NCBI RefSeq assembly: GCF_001949145.1
Contig: NW_019091525.1
Coordinates: 44,117 to 108,116, forward strand
Direction: 5' to 3'
DNA: 64,000 bases
From: Acanthaster planci
Taxonomy: Eukaryota > Echinodermata > Asteroidea > Valvatida > Acanthasteridae
Below are positions 62,001 to 64,000 of the stretch, piece by piece. The position numbers and the translations under genes are program-made. The notes below the pieces were generated by a model, which saw only the letters and a program-made list of their open reading frames with translations, was not told the DNA's origin and did no database searches. The first letter of the stretch is position 1. Each line of letters starts with the position of its first letter.

Positions 62001-63832
62001 CTATTTGCATTGTAATAACCCCATCCAGAACTGCACAAATCAAAGCACAGCACTGTTAAATACATGTACATACGTTCTGTACTTCAATATCTGATCTGCA
62101 TAAGTTGGCATAGCTTGTTGTAGGAGTTCAGCATAGACTAACAGTAGACTAACGATGTGATGTATGTGACTGGAGACTTCAGCTGGAGATTAGGCCCATT
62201 AATCATAATCATGCTCAGATCTTAAAAATGTTAACATGTGCAGCTACCATTCTCACTTAAAACCATAACGTCTATAATTGGTAAAGCTATTTAATACCAT
62301 TGTTTTTTCACTGGGGAGAGGAACATTCATTGCCATCCTGTAAAATTTGGCAAGTTGTAAGAATGGTAGAAAAGTTTTTACATGTAAACTGGTAAGATGT
62401 CTGCATCCCTCTGTCATACTCTCTCACAATTAAAAAGAAGGATGTGGGCCTTCTGAAAAGTTGTAGTGGGATGGTGGCACAGCTTTATTAAAGCTATCCA
62501 AATCAAGTCAAACTGGGAATTCCACAGCTCTCAGTTGCTTCATGTCTATCTTGGAGATAAGAAAATCAGGAATGCTTCGGCTACATGTAACTTTACCATC
62601 ACACCGTTCCATTTTATGCTAGACTTTCATTTAGACAGTGAAGTCACATGCCAAGTTACTGTCGCAGCAGATGAAATATGTCATTTGATTAACTGGTGTT
62701 TCCAGACCACCAGACCTACACCAGCACCAAGGTCCAGAACTCAAGCCAAGAAGGTTCTAGAAGAAGATGAGGATGAAGATGAAGATAATGATGATGAGGA
62801 TGAAGATGATGATGTTGATGAAGAAGATGAGATTGGGGATGGAGAGGATGAGGATGATAGTGAACCCGAGGAGCAACCAGCCAAAAGCTCACAGAGTAAA
62901 GGTTAGAAAGTAATAAACTAATTCAGGAACCATTATTAGGTGCCATAAACCTTAACAATCCTCAATCCTTCAAAATCCTTCGGGTAGTTTGGAAGATTTT
63001 GGAGGATTGAGGCTACATGGCAAAATTGCATTGCTAATTGTGAAGGATGCATTGTCTCAAGGTCTTGGGTTAGACCTTGTACTGTTAATGCTCTGCCATG
63101 CATTATTTCATGCTTCGATTATACATGAAATCATCCATACTGCTCCAGGATACCATTCACACTGCCTCAACACAATGAGTAGAATTGCCGGAGGATTTTG
63201 AAGGATTGAGGCAGTGGGCATCCCCCCCACAGAATATGTTCAAGAAATATCGGAGGATTTGGGAAGACTGAGGCTGTATCCATTTTTCATAGGGGGCAGT
63301 TAGAGGATTTTGAAGGATTTAGGGTGTATCTTAGCCAAAAGGGCAGAGGCGGTTCGGATTAATTAGGAGTTACCCGGCTCATGCGTGCAATAGTTTGGAT
63401 ATGCACTCTCAAAGTACCTCTTGACCAGAAGGGTTTGTCCGACATACCAAATTGCATTGCTTTACATTGAAAAATGCTTGCAGTGTATGTGCAAGTTGGG
63501 CACTGACTCGTTTATTATGATAGGTTGTTGCTTTATAAGTCATTTCAGTGACATTAATGTGCTCAGAAAGGAATCATTCGGACATTCAAAAGAGTTGATA
63601 TTGACAGTGTAAGGCTTTATTGTCATATTTTATCTCTTTGCTTCAGACAAGGCAAAGACTCAGCGTAGCAGCAGGACGTCTAACGAGGATGGTGACAAGG
63701 AAGATGCAACCAGGACCTCCGAAATGACCAAGAAGTCAACAGCTAGCAGTAAAAAGCAAATCACGCAACATGAAGAGGAAGATGAAGAAGATGAGGAGGA
63801 GGATGACAATGAAAATGATGATGGACAAGGAG
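2044..63832 (+). CDS. RPGR: RPGR orthologue (ciliary RCC1-propeller protein), 16 exons joined, 3' end beyond window
   Basis: Sixteen plus-strand exons can be joined with GT/AG borders and unbroken reading phase (exon list in the summary), giving about 784 codons. Residues 1 to about 360 form an RCC1-like beta propeller with repeated G-Q-L-G-x-G and S-C-G-x-x-H-(S/T)-A motifs. Residues about 353-560 are a low-complexity linker, and about 563-785 are Asp/Glu-rich. In vertebrates RPGR sits at the ciliary transition zone, where its propeller binds RPGRIP1 and PDE6D and it has been linked to RAB8A; those roles are family knowledge. The N-terminus ([18 protein letters not shown]) fits RPGR better than RCC1, HERC or RCBTB proteins. 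Exon sizes 28, 126, 93, 150 and 125 equal the human sizes as I remember them. A last exon and any CaaX box lie outside the window. Confidence 0.95.
2421..2909 (-). mobile_element. Solo LTR (probably Ty3/Gypsy-like), 489 bp
   Basis: The segment begins TGTCGCGGG and ends CACAACA, so it has TG...CA ends in both directions, and is flanked by the 4-bp direct repeat ATAT (2417-2420 and 2910-2913). On the minus strand it starts TGTTGTGAAATTACTG, has a TATA-like CTGTATAAATAGCC near 2570 and ends CCCGCGACA. No internal retroelement sequence remains, as expected after LTR-LTR recombination. The superfamily is inferred from the 4-bp duplication and the start motif only. Confidence 0.7.
2914..5297. other. 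RPGR intron 1, no gene seen
   Basis: AT-rich intronic sequence. At about 3470-3690 the plus strand is strongly pyrimidine-rich (long T runs with TTCCC). TACATGTA motifs are scattered. The open frames show no recognisable product. Confidence 0.6.
5298..7385 (-). mobile_element. Decayed non-LTR retrotransposon (LINE), 5'-truncated
   Basis: Read on the minus strand, fragments cover a non-LTR reverse transcriptase: a linker before the RT (about 7385-7035, [11 protein letters not shown] and ISSMSAGKS), RT motifs including T-P-I-H-K-R-G-D and Q-S-G-F-R-P (about 7016-6880), Y-A-D-D (about 6490), and the C-terminus [13 protein letters not shown] ending about 5618. The 3' tail is a short AAATA-type repeat at about 5298-5315. 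No endonuclease region is present, so the 5' end is missing. Several stops, frameshifts and a deletion after SAGKS make it inactive. The clade (CR1/Jockey-like) is a guess. Confidence 0.85.
7507..8732. mobile_element. Probable internally deleted DNA transposon with GTAAC/GTTAC repeat ends
   Basis: Both ends carry the palindromic unit GTAACNNNNGTTACC: five imperfect units at 7507-7592 and two at 8706-8732. Between them lies a short coding remnant (8426-8488). This layout, repeated palindromic ends around a transposon-type exon, suggests a deletion derivative. No target-site duplication was identified. Confidence 0.5.
8426..8488 (+). pseudogene. Remnant N-terminal exon of a transposon-type protein
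   Basis: ATG followed by [16 protein letters not shown] and then a TAA at 8489; a further 18 basic residues are open after the stop. I associate the M-P-L-T-x-A-E-(K/R)-Q-(K/R)-(K/R)-Y-R-x-R-L-K pattern with N-termini of multicopy transposon proteins in fish and marine invertebrates. That is from memory. Confidence 0.5.
8733..9564. other. Intron 1 spacer, possible 3' end of the BEL/Pao element
   Basis: No gene is seen. On the minus strand, just past the end of the BEL/Pao pol at 9565, TGTTACATGAG (about 9503-9513) could start a 3' LTR. I found no second copy at the other end to prove it. Confidence 0.4.
9565..9738 (-). pseudogene. BEL/Pao pol C-terminal domain
   Basis: In a shifted frame it reads [19 protein letters not shown], then V-E-V-K-T and Y-L-R-R-P-I-T-K-L before TGA at 9565. 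This matches the small C-terminal domain after BEL/Pao and related integrases. Confidence 0.85.
9739..10545 (-). pseudogene. BEL/Pao integrase core with altered catalytic Glu
   Basis: The first catalytic Asp is in V-D-Y-F-G-P and the second in S-D-N-G-T-N-F. After a frameshift the third block reads [11 protein letters not shown]. Related elements have Glu where this has Lys (G-G-x-W-E-R), so the catalytic Glu seems lost. N-A-R-P-L and L-T-P-N-Y-L-L-L follow as in BEL/Pao integrases. Confidence 0.85.
10478..11899 (-). pseudogene. BEL/Pao RNase H and integrase zinc-binding region
   Basis: The piece from 11899 starts with [15 protein letters not shown], the Pao hallmark after RT. RNase H follows with F-F-S-D-A-S, R-L-E-L-T, F-R-T-D-S-T and N-P-A-D. 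An in-frame stop near 11510 divides it. The downstream piece carries the integrase zinc-binding His pair ([13 protein letters not shown]), then shifts frame near 10540 before the second Cys pair is complete. Confidence 0.88.
12076..12858 (-). pseudogene. BEL/Pao reverse transcriptase
   Basis: An uninterrupted 260-codon stretch has RT motif A ([10 protein letters not shown]), the fingers motif [17 protein letters not shown] and the catalytic Y-V-D-D (about 12140-12151). All RT catalytic Asp residues are present in this piece, but the ORF is broken on both sides. Confidence 0.9.
13036..13948 (-). pseudogene. BEL/Pao gag end and aspartic protease region
   Basis: It shows C-P-C-C-x5-H-K-L-E-D-C, then a second knuckle in which the expected second Cys is Tyr (LCDNY...HVARRC). 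A retroviral-type aspartic protease follows, with A-L-L-D-E-G in the active-site position. A stop follows directly (about 13358-13360), and the protease C-terminal half (R-I-L-I-G-G-D-V) continues in another frame. Confidence 0.8.
13949..14879. other. Intron 1 spacer, no gene seen
   Basis: AT-rich sequence with a TACATG cluster around 14450-14520. It shows no match to the sequence beyond the other end of the BEL/Pao relic, so no 5' LTR is recognised. Confidence 0.5.
16897..16944. repeat. Near-perfect hairpin
   Basis: AAGAACAGGTTAGCTCATAC is followed after a short centre by its near reverse complement. The arms are about 21-23 bp with two mismatches, around CATGTG. Confidence 0.85.
17544..17553. 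other. Assembly gap (10 N)
   Basis: Ten N characters of probably arbitrary length lie immediately next to a long palindrome. Confidence 0.99.
17554..17684. repeat. Long palindrome beside assembly gap
   Basis: GAGAAGAACCGGGGAATAAC at the left and its exact reverse complement at the right end enclose further complementary sequence (AACTCGACGTTT, AACAGTGTACTCTGTC). The left arm has an extra AATAACTCGACGTTT repeat. The gap and the duplicated arm may be an assembly effect. Confidence 0.85.
19321..20772. other. End of RPGR intron 1, no gene seen
   Basis: It holds a dense TACATGTA/TACATGTACATG cluster at about 20410-20570. The overlapping open frames there are products of the repeat. Confidence 0.6.
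20410..20565. repeat. TACATG-rich low-complexity cluster
   Basis: Many TACATGTA, ATGTACATATACATG and TACATGTACATGTAC units occur in 155 bp. The same motif recurs throughout the window. Confidence 0.8.
20773..20898 (+). CDS. RPGR: RPGR exon 2, first propeller strands
   Basis: 126 nt, phase 1 at both ends. It runs from acceptor CTCAG|AT to donor A|GTGAGT. It encodes about residues 10-52, [15 protein letters not shown] followed by [20 protein letters not shown]. The S-C-G-x-x-H-T-A motif is the RCC1 repeat signature. The F-T-F-G-K-S start and the K-F-W-x-x-N-D stretch are RPGR-type features. It is preceded by an 18.7 kb intron. Confidence 0.96.
20899..21836. other. RPGR intron 2, nothing recognised
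   Basis: Unremarkable AT-rich intron with a T-rich tract before the acceptor. I see no repeat or gene in it. Confidence 0.7.
21837..21929 (+). CDS. RPGR: RPGR exon 3, RCC1 repeat
   Basis: 93 nt, phase 1-1, with acceptor TTTTTTCAG|AT and donor G|GTGAGC. It encodes about residues 52-83: [20 protein letters not shown], a textbook RCC1 blade start. The length equals that of human exon 3. Confidence 0.97.
21971..22079. repeat. Foldback element with nested perfect palindrome, 109 bp
   Basis: The arms are 21971-21997 and 22053-22079, starting GGGAATAAATATGTGCTTGG, with 25 of 27 pairs matching. Inside, 21990-22019 is a perfect 14-bp inverted repeat (GCTGGTCTTAAACG) around a TG loop. It looks like a tiny MITE. 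No target duplication is clear. Confidence 0.8.
22180..22345 (+). mobile_element. tRNA-derived SINE-like sequence
   Basis: The head resembles a tRNA, with an A box TGGTCGAGTGG (22186-22196), a perfect B box GGTTCGAGTCC (22231-22241) and a well-paired T arm (GTGGG/CCCAC). The anticodon arm has an eight-base loop and the acceptor stem pairs poorly, so it is not a working tRNA. A tRNA-unrelated tail with an A/T-rich end follows. It may be transcribed by RNA polymerase III. Confidence 0.7.
22754..22972 (+). CDS. RPGR: RPGR exon 4, one and a half RCC1 repeats
   Basis: 219 nt, phase 1-1, with acceptor TTGTTTCAG|TT and donor A|GTAAGA. It encodes about residues 83-156. It includes [12 protein letters not shown] (end of one blade), [14 protein letters not shown] (start of the next) and [12 protein letters not shown]. 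The human gene divides this stretch into two exons (63 and 159 nt by memory), so one intron is absent here. A Gly run (GGGGEGQLG) sits in the loop before the Q-L-G turn. Confidence 0.97.
23253..23402 (+). CDS. RPGR: RPGR exon 5, RCC1 repeat
   Basis: 150 nt, phase 1-1, acceptor ATTTCCAG|CT, donor G|GTGTGT. It encodes about residues 156-206, with [16 protein letters not shown] and then [12 protein letters not shown]. The C-G-Y-Y-H sequence at the blade end is the same as in vertebrate RPGR. It is followed by a 20.2 kb intron filled with transposons. Confidence 0.97.
23403..26180. other. RPGR intron 5, left part; decayed repeats
   Basis: No gene is seen. 23852-23935 matches 50215-50292 in inverted orientation. 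24480-25490 shares blocks with 41865-42610 and 49470-50760. Confidence 0.5.
24480..25490. mobile_element. Copy 1 of an unnamed non-autonomous repeat family
   Basis: 24480-24755 is similar to the reverse complement of 42365-42610. 24900-25070 resembles 41865-42045 and 49470-49650 directly (TTTTTCC..., GATCG(C/T)T(T/C)GA, CTTGTACAAA, AGAAATTT). 25310-25490 resembles 50400-50590 (CTACACGGGC, AACAGAAATGTACATG). The arrangement fits an element with inverted ends that kept only its left end here. Confidence 0.5.
27040..27916 (+). pseudogene. Transposon relic protein, N-terminal zinc-binding modules
   Basis: The longest intact piece (open from 26807) has two Cys/His modules: L-C-F-I-C-Q-E ... Y-H-Q-T-C-R-L-K-Y and L-C-F-F-C-E-Q ... 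[11 protein letters not shown]. Each is C-x2-C followed about 55-65 residues later by H-x2-C, suggesting two related zinc fingers. The frame then hits a TAG at 27914 and continues in the same frame. The sequence before about 26990 looks non-coding. By memory this type of protein is multicopy in corals, molluscs and other marine animals. Confidence 0.8.
27917..29878 (+). pseudogene. Transposon relic protein, central region with candidate catalytic acids
   Basis: The same frame as the N-terminal piece is interrupted by TAA at 28766 and TAG at 29546. Conserved-looking blocks are [28 protein letters not shown] and [13 protein letters not shown] followed by K-G-D-G-G-A. The spaced Asp and His/Glu blocks could be an RNase H-like transposase core. 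That is inference from pattern only. Confidence 0.65.
29879..30330 (+). pseudogene. Transposon relic protein, linker with frame breaks and 89-bp duplication
   Basis: The frame changes at about 29870 and again through the exact 89-bp tandem duplication 29994-30082 / 30083-30171. 89 is not a multiple of three, so the duplication itself breaks the frame. The peptide [14 protein letters not shown] is read from both copies, in different frames. Confidence 0.85.
29994..30171. repeat. Exact 89-bp tandem duplication
   Basis: GCCTTCACAAAGGAATGTCT begins both copies (29994 and 30083), and both end GGAAGTTCCAT. I saw no mismatch between them, which implies a recent event or an assembly duplication. Confidence 0.95.
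30300..31390 (+). pseudogene. Transposon relic protein, putative PIN/FEN-like nuclease domain
   Basis: Two pieces joined by a frame change near 30610 encode [15 protein letters not shown], then E-E-A-D-S-R-M (30832-30852), [11 protein letters not shown] (about 30904-30936) and H-A-L-T-G-C-D (31075-31095). The order of acidic motifs resembles PIN/FEN1 nucleases (E-A-x-A, D-x-D, L-x-G-C-D). A stop (TAA, 31390) follows. Assignment is by motif order only. Confidence 0.6.
31391..31635 (+). pseudogene. Transposon relic protein, Cys-rich CXC-like C-terminus
   Basis: Continuing in the same frame past the TAA, the sequence [16 protein letters not shown] precedes [13 protein letters not shown] and [13 protein letters not shown]. 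The spacing recalls a tesmin/CXC zinc-binding module. It ends at TGA (31633-31635). Confidence 0.65.
32540..32863 (+). pseudogene. LINE leader with 2A-like peptide motif
   Basis: One frame reads a hydrophobic stretch, [10 protein letters not shown], a TGA at 32762, then [14 protein letters not shown] (motif at 32813-32839). D-V-x-x-N-P-G-P is the core of 2A ribosome-skipping peptides, which are reported at the N-termini of APE-type LINEs in sea urchins and other invertebrates. The Glu usual at position 3 is Gln. Confidence 0.55.
33082..33940 (+). pseudogene. LINE endonuclease fragments
   Basis: [13 protein letters not shown] and I-T-E-T-W-L mark the N-terminal half of an APE-type endonuclease. 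After frame changes at about 33303-33455, A-G-H-F-N-D-L-N and G-T-S-D-H-N mark the C-terminal half, with the catalytic S-D-H retained. Confidence 0.85.
34063..35741 (+). pseudogene. LINE reverse transcriptase and C-terminal fragments
   Basis: V-P-I-P-K-S and L-R-P-I-A-L-T (about 34582-34640), [13 protein letters not shown] (34820-34860), [12 protein letters not shown] (about 35020-35050) and Y-V-D-D-L-T (about 35107) are in different frames. A C-terminal region with [11 protein letters not shown] and I-Q-K-R-A follows at 35307-35741. This is the domain order of Jockey/CR1-type elements; the clade is not resolved. Confidence 0.88.
35999..39249. other. RPGR intron 5, middle part, no gene seen
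   Basis: AT-rich sequence. A run of CATTCCATG units lies at about 36888-36915, and a direct repeat of about 95 bp at 37197-37290 and 37712-37800 (shared TATGCAATTCTTGCCCGAA-type core). Confidence 0.6.
37197..37800. repeat. Pair of direct repeats, about 95 bp each
   Basis: 37197-37290 and 37712-37800 share CAATTCTTGCCCGAA(C/T)TCA, TTTCTAGATAT and the preceding GTGATTTTT.. / AATCAT blocks. They are separated by about 420 bp of unrelated sequence. Confidence 0.75.
39250..41700. repeat. Degenerate higher-order repeat array rich in CRE-like palindromes
   Basis: Two unit types recur. Type A (about 39330-39450, 40560-40700, 41140-41240) has TGATGTCATCATG, GG(C/T)TGT(A/T)ACTTT and GATCGCC. Type B (at about 40000, 40150, 40279, 40388, 40730, 40962, 41405 and 41548) has CACCTTTAATGTCACGTGAC, TGATGACGTCA and often CAAGGTTTGAACC. 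TGACGTCA and TGATGTCA palindromes occur many times. Confidence 0.75.
41701..43628. other. RPGR intron 5, right part; repeat copy 2
   Basis: 41865-42610 carries the second copy of the repeat family also seen at 24480-25490 and 49470-50760. The remainder up to the exon 6 acceptor shows no gene. Confidence 0.55.
41865..42610. mobile_element. Copy 2 of the unnamed non-autonomous repeat family
   Basis: The left block (41865-42045) resembles 24900-25070 and 49470-49650. The right block (42365-42610, with GTGTCGTCGTCACATTCATC) resembles 24480-24755 inverted and 50645-50760 direct. Confidence 0.5.
43629..43784 (+). CDS. RPGR: RPGR exon 6, RCC1 repeat
   Basis: 156 nt, phase 1-1, acceptor CCCATTAG|AT, donor G|GTTGGT. 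It encodes about residues 206-258: [16 protein letters not shown], an Asp/Asn-rich loop, then [12 protein letters not shown]. The G-K-L-G variant of the turn also occurs in vertebrate RPGR at this blade. Confidence 0.97.
43785..44115. other. RPGR intron 6, left part, no gene seen
   Basis: No gene is recognised between the exon 6 donor and the palindromic element. Confidence 0.7.
44120..44779. mobile_element. 660-bp palindromic foldback transposon with TTAA target duplication
   Basis: The two halves are near-complete inverted copies: AGGTTAACAGAAA starts one arm and its complement ends the other, and similarity continues almost to a centre near 44445-44475. TTAA lies directly outside both ends (44116-44119 and 44780-44783). 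TTAA duplication is typical of the piggyBac and Kolobok superfamilies. No coding sequence is present. Confidence 0.9.
44784..45314. other. RPGR intron 6, right part, nothing recognised
   Basis: AT-rich intron sequence up to the exon 7 acceptor. No repeat or gene is recognised. Confidence 0.65.
45315..45473 (+). CDS. RPGR: RPGR exon 7, RCC1 repeat
   Basis: 159 nt, phase 1-1, acceptor TTCGTAG|AT, donor G|GTGAAG. It encodes about residues 258-311: [17 protein letters not shown], then [15 protein letters not shown]. The exon lies between a palindromic element in intron 6 and the hAT-bearing intron 7. Confidence 0.97.
45474..46117. other. RPGR intron 7, first part, nothing recognised
   Basis: AT-rich intron sequence with no gene or clear repeat. 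Confidence 0.65.
46118..46656 (+). mobile_element. 3' end of a non-LTR retrotransposon (LINE fragment)
   Basis: It encodes the conserved C-terminus of a LINE ORF2: [10 protein letters not shown], then in another frame [34 protein letters not shown] and [27 protein letters not shown] and an ATT microsatellite tail (about 46638-46656) follow. It is 5'-truncated. This tail type is common for CR1/L2/Rex-like LINEs. Confidence 0.88.
46657..47663. other. RPGR intron 7, nothing recognised
   Basis: AT-rich sequence with scattered TACATGTACATG motifs (about 47080-47095, 47475-47490). No gene or element was identified. Confidence 0.6.
47672..48546. mobile_element. Non-autonomous hAT-type transposon with GAGTAC arrays, 875 bp
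   Basis: The ends are CAGTGTTGTAGT and its complement ACTACAACACTG, the CAGTG start typical of hAT elements. The flanks GTTTATAG (47664-47671) and GTTTATAA (48547-48554) form an 8-bp target duplication with one mismatch. Both terminal 200 bp are built from GAGTACAAGTAC-type repeats in opposite orientation. The interior has no transposase. Confidence 0.88.
48802..49012. repeat. Tandem duplication, period about 116 bp
   Basis: GCATTCCACTGTATTAGAAA occurs at 48845 and 48961, with matching flanks (ACATTT(C/T)GTGT, ATCAAGCTGTGCAATA). Confidence 0.85.
49013..51886. other. RPGR intron 7, last part; repeat copy 3
   Basis: It holds the third copy of the unnamed repeat family (about 49470-50760), including a segment (50215-50292) that is inverted relative to 23852-23935. 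The rest is AT-rich with no gene. Confidence 0.55.
49470..50760. mobile_element. Copy 3 of the unnamed non-autonomous repeat family
   Basis: Blocks 49470-49650, 50400-50590 and 50645-50760 match the corresponding blocks in the copies near 25 kb and 42 kb. Conservation is patchy, so the copies are old. Confidence 0.5.
51887..52011 (+). CDS. RPGR: RPGR exon 8, last RCC1 blade
   Basis: 125 nt, phase 1 in and phase 0 out, acceptor TTGCAG|AT, donor CAG|GTAGGT. It encodes about residues 311-352: [20 protein letters not shown], ending F-Y-V-E-Q. The G-D-G-R-H-G-K-L string is the same as in vertebrate RPGR. The usual Gly after K-L is Cys here. Both the 125 nt length and the switch to phase 0 agree with the human exon by memory. 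Confidence 0.97.
52012..52537. other. RPGR intron 8, nothing recognised
   Basis: AT-rich intron. The acceptor GGCAAG is less typical than others in this gene, but the exon reads directly on as VSCGGC. Confidence 0.7.
52538..52759 (+). CDS. RPGR: RPGR exon 9, propeller closure and start of linker
   Basis: 222 nt, phase 0-0, acceptor GGCAAG|GT, donor GAG|GTTAGT. It starts [10 protein letters not shown], the closing strand of the propeller (V-A-C-G-G-C-H in vertebrates, with Gln replacing His here). A basic A-R-R-K-D-K patch, a Ser/Asp stretch and a basic end R-G-R-R-R-Q-R-E follow. Residues about 353-426. Confidence 0.95.
52921..53071 (+). CDS. RPGR: RPGR exon 10, linker with TLPP motif
   Basis: 151 nt, phase 0 in and 1 out, acceptor ATTTTAG|AC, donor G|GTAAGC. 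It encodes about residues 427-477, Pro/Leu-rich, including [10 protein letters not shown]. Vertebrate RPGR has a similar R-R-T-L-P-P motif just after the basic R-R-R-x-R-E patch, so this linker stretch also looks orthologous. Confidence 0.93.
53072..53521. other. RPGR intron 10, nothing recognised
   Basis: AT-rich intron with single TACATGTA motifs. No gene or repeat is seen. Confidence 0.7.
53522..53628 (+). CDS. RPGR: RPGR exon 11, linker
   Basis: 107 nt, phase 1 in and 0 out, acceptor CTCCCAG|AG, donor TCT|GTGAGT. It encodes about residues 477-512, rich in Glu, Lys and Ala with no recognisable domain. The reading frame and good splice borders support it. Confidence 0.88.
53629..54041. other. 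RPGR intron 11, nothing recognised
   Basis: AT-rich intron. No gene or repeat is seen. Confidence 0.7.
54042..54119 (+). CDS. RPGR: RPGR exon 12, linker
   Basis: 78 nt, phase 0-0, acceptor ATTACCAG|AC, donor GTG|GTATGT. It encodes 26 residues (about 513-538), [18 protein letters not shown], possibly a short amphipathic helix. No domain is recognised. Confidence 0.85.
54120..54574. other. RPGR intron 12, nothing recognised
   Basis: AT-rich intron. The short open frames have no recognisable product. Confidence 0.7.
54575..54646 (+). CDS. RPGR: RPGR exon 13, short acidic linker with weak donor
   Basis: 72 nt, phase 0-0, acceptor TTCATCAG|AA. It encodes 24 residues (about 539-562): [17 protein letters not shown]. 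The donor AAG|GTTACC is weak, so the exon may be skipped. Removing it would keep the frame. Confidence 0.75.
54647..57748. other. RPGR intron 13, short direct repeat only
   Basis: No gene is recognised. A direct repeat of about 46 bp (55963-56008 and 56309-56354) shares TAATAACACTG(A/G)AAGATG and AAGTGGTGGAACCCTAAC. Further alternative exons of the acidic region cannot be excluded. Confidence 0.55.
57749..58033 (+). CDS. RPGR: RPGR exon 14, Asp/Glu-rich region
   Basis: 285 nt, phase 0-0, acceptor CTCAACAG|GA, donor CAG|GTACAG. Residues about 563-657 are a Lys/Ser-rich lead-in, an acidic tract with eight consecutive Asp written mainly by GAT repeats, and a basic end [12 protein letters not shown]. 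Vertebrate RPGR has a long acidic, Gly-rich ORF15 region that is polyglutamylated. The position is similar but the composition here is Asp-rich and Gly-poor. Confidence 0.92.
58034..60201. other. RPGR intron 14, first part, nothing recognised
   Basis: AT-rich intron. No gene or clear element was identified. Confidence 0.55.
60202..60557. mobile_element. Half copy of the TTAA palindromic transposon
   Basis: It starts AGGTTAACAGAAAT directly after TTAA (60198-60201) and matches the left arm of the element at 44120-44779 closely, especially from CCCAGGCTGATTTGATGACG to TCAGTTCAAGAAATACATGG. Similarity stops within the equivalent of the central loop, so the second arm is missing. Confidence 0.88.
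60558..60990. other. RPGR intron 14, nothing recognised
   Basis: No gene is recognised between the half palindrome and the minisatellite. Confidence 0.6.
60991..61145. repeat. TACATG-type minisatellite, about 24-bp unit
   Basis: About six imperfect copies of GCAGGTATGTACATGTACGT. The 176-codon open frame across it is repeat-derived. Confidence 0.88.
61146..62705. other. RPGR intron 14, last part, nothing recognised
   Basis: AT-rich intron up to the exon 15 acceptor. No gene or element was identified. Confidence 0.55.
62706..62901 (+). CDS. RPGR: RPGR exon 15, acidic region continued
   Basis: 196 nt, phase 0 in and 1 out, acceptor GTTTCCAG|AC, donor G|GTTAGA. It encodes about residues 658-723: a basic/Pro start ([16 protein letters not shown]) and then a nearly continuous Asp/Glu tract, ending Q-P-A-K-S-S-Q-S-K. 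It continues exon 14 in frame. Confidence 0.92.
62902..63646. other. RPGR intron 15 with GGAGGATTTTGAAGGATT repeats
   Basis: Variants of GGAGGATT(T)TGAAGGATTGAGG occur at about 62985-63012, 63189-63212, 63252-63274 and 63302-63322, with an inverted copy at about 62957-62980. No gene is present. Confidence 0.65.
63647..63832 (+). CDS. RPGR: RPGR exon 16, acidic region, last exon in window
   Basis: 186 nt, phase 1-1, acceptor TTGCTTCAG|AC, donor G|GTATTG. It encodes about residues 723-785: Lys/Ser/Thr-rich, then [19 protein letters not shown]. The open donor shows that at least one more exon lies downstream. Confidence 0.9.
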
Positions 63833-64000
63833 GTATTGTCTAACCGTTTAATCTATAAAAAGTATACAATTCATAAAGAAAACACCTGGCATCCAGCCAT
63901 GCAAATGCTTTGGCCTTCTATCCTTGATTCATCTCATAATTATTGTTACATACACCAGAATTTTTCATCACAAACAAGGGAATGCAACTGAACAAATCTG
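63833..64000. other. Start of RPGR intron 16
   Basis: Sequence after the exon 16 donor. No further exon is seen before the window ends. Confidence 0.75.

Overview
The window is nuclear DNA from a multicellular animal. Its backbone is one large plus-strand gene built from short exons with consensus GT/AG splice sites, and the introns are full of decayed metazoan transposons. The dense TACATGTA/TACATGTACATGTA motifs, the non-LTR and BEL/Pao retrotransposon relics and the many foldback elements suggest a marine invertebrate, perhaps an echinoderm or another invertebrate deuterostome. I cannot name the species.

The host gene is an RPGR orthologue (retinitis pigmentosa GTPase regulator, a ciliary RCC1-propeller protein). 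I could chain sixteen exons in phase: 2044-2071, 20773-20898, 21837-21929, 22754-22972, 23253-23402, 43629-43784, 45315-45473, 51887-52011, 52538-52759, 52921-53071, 53522-53628, 54042-54119, 54575-54646, 57749-58033, 62706-62901 and 63647-63832. They give 2353 coding bases, about 784 codons. The last donor is open, so the 3' end lies beyond the window. Exons 1-8 plus the start of exon 9 form the seven-bladed RCC1-like propeller. Exons 9-13 are a linker, and exons 14-16 encode an Asp/Glu-rich tail.

Layout: 1-2043 is upstream sequence with a minisatellite, a small inverted-repeat element and a CpG-dense patch. Intron 1 (18.7 kb) holds a solo LTR, a minus-strand LINE relic, a small DNA-transposon remnant, a minus-strand BEL/Pao relic and a 4.4 kb element with about 240 bp inverted ends around an assembly gap. 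Intron 3 has a foldback and a tRNA-derived SINE. Intron 5 (20.2 kb) holds a 6 kb inverted-repeat-bounded transposon with a broken multidomain ORF, a plus-strand LINE relic with a 2A-like motif and a degenerate CRE-rich repeat array. Intron 6 holds a 660 bp palindrome flanked by TTAA. Intron 7 holds a hAT-type non-autonomous element and a LINE 3' end. Intron 14 holds a half copy of the intron 6 palindrome and a TACATG minisatellite.

The RPGR gene is the only clearly functional gene here. All transposon coding regions are interrupted by stops, frameshifts or truncation. The most interesting non-host sequence is the 26.18-32.30 kb element, whose relic combines Cys/His zinc-binding modules, a central DQAHEQ-type block, a PIN/FEN-like acidic nuclease signature and a Cys-rich CXC-like tail.
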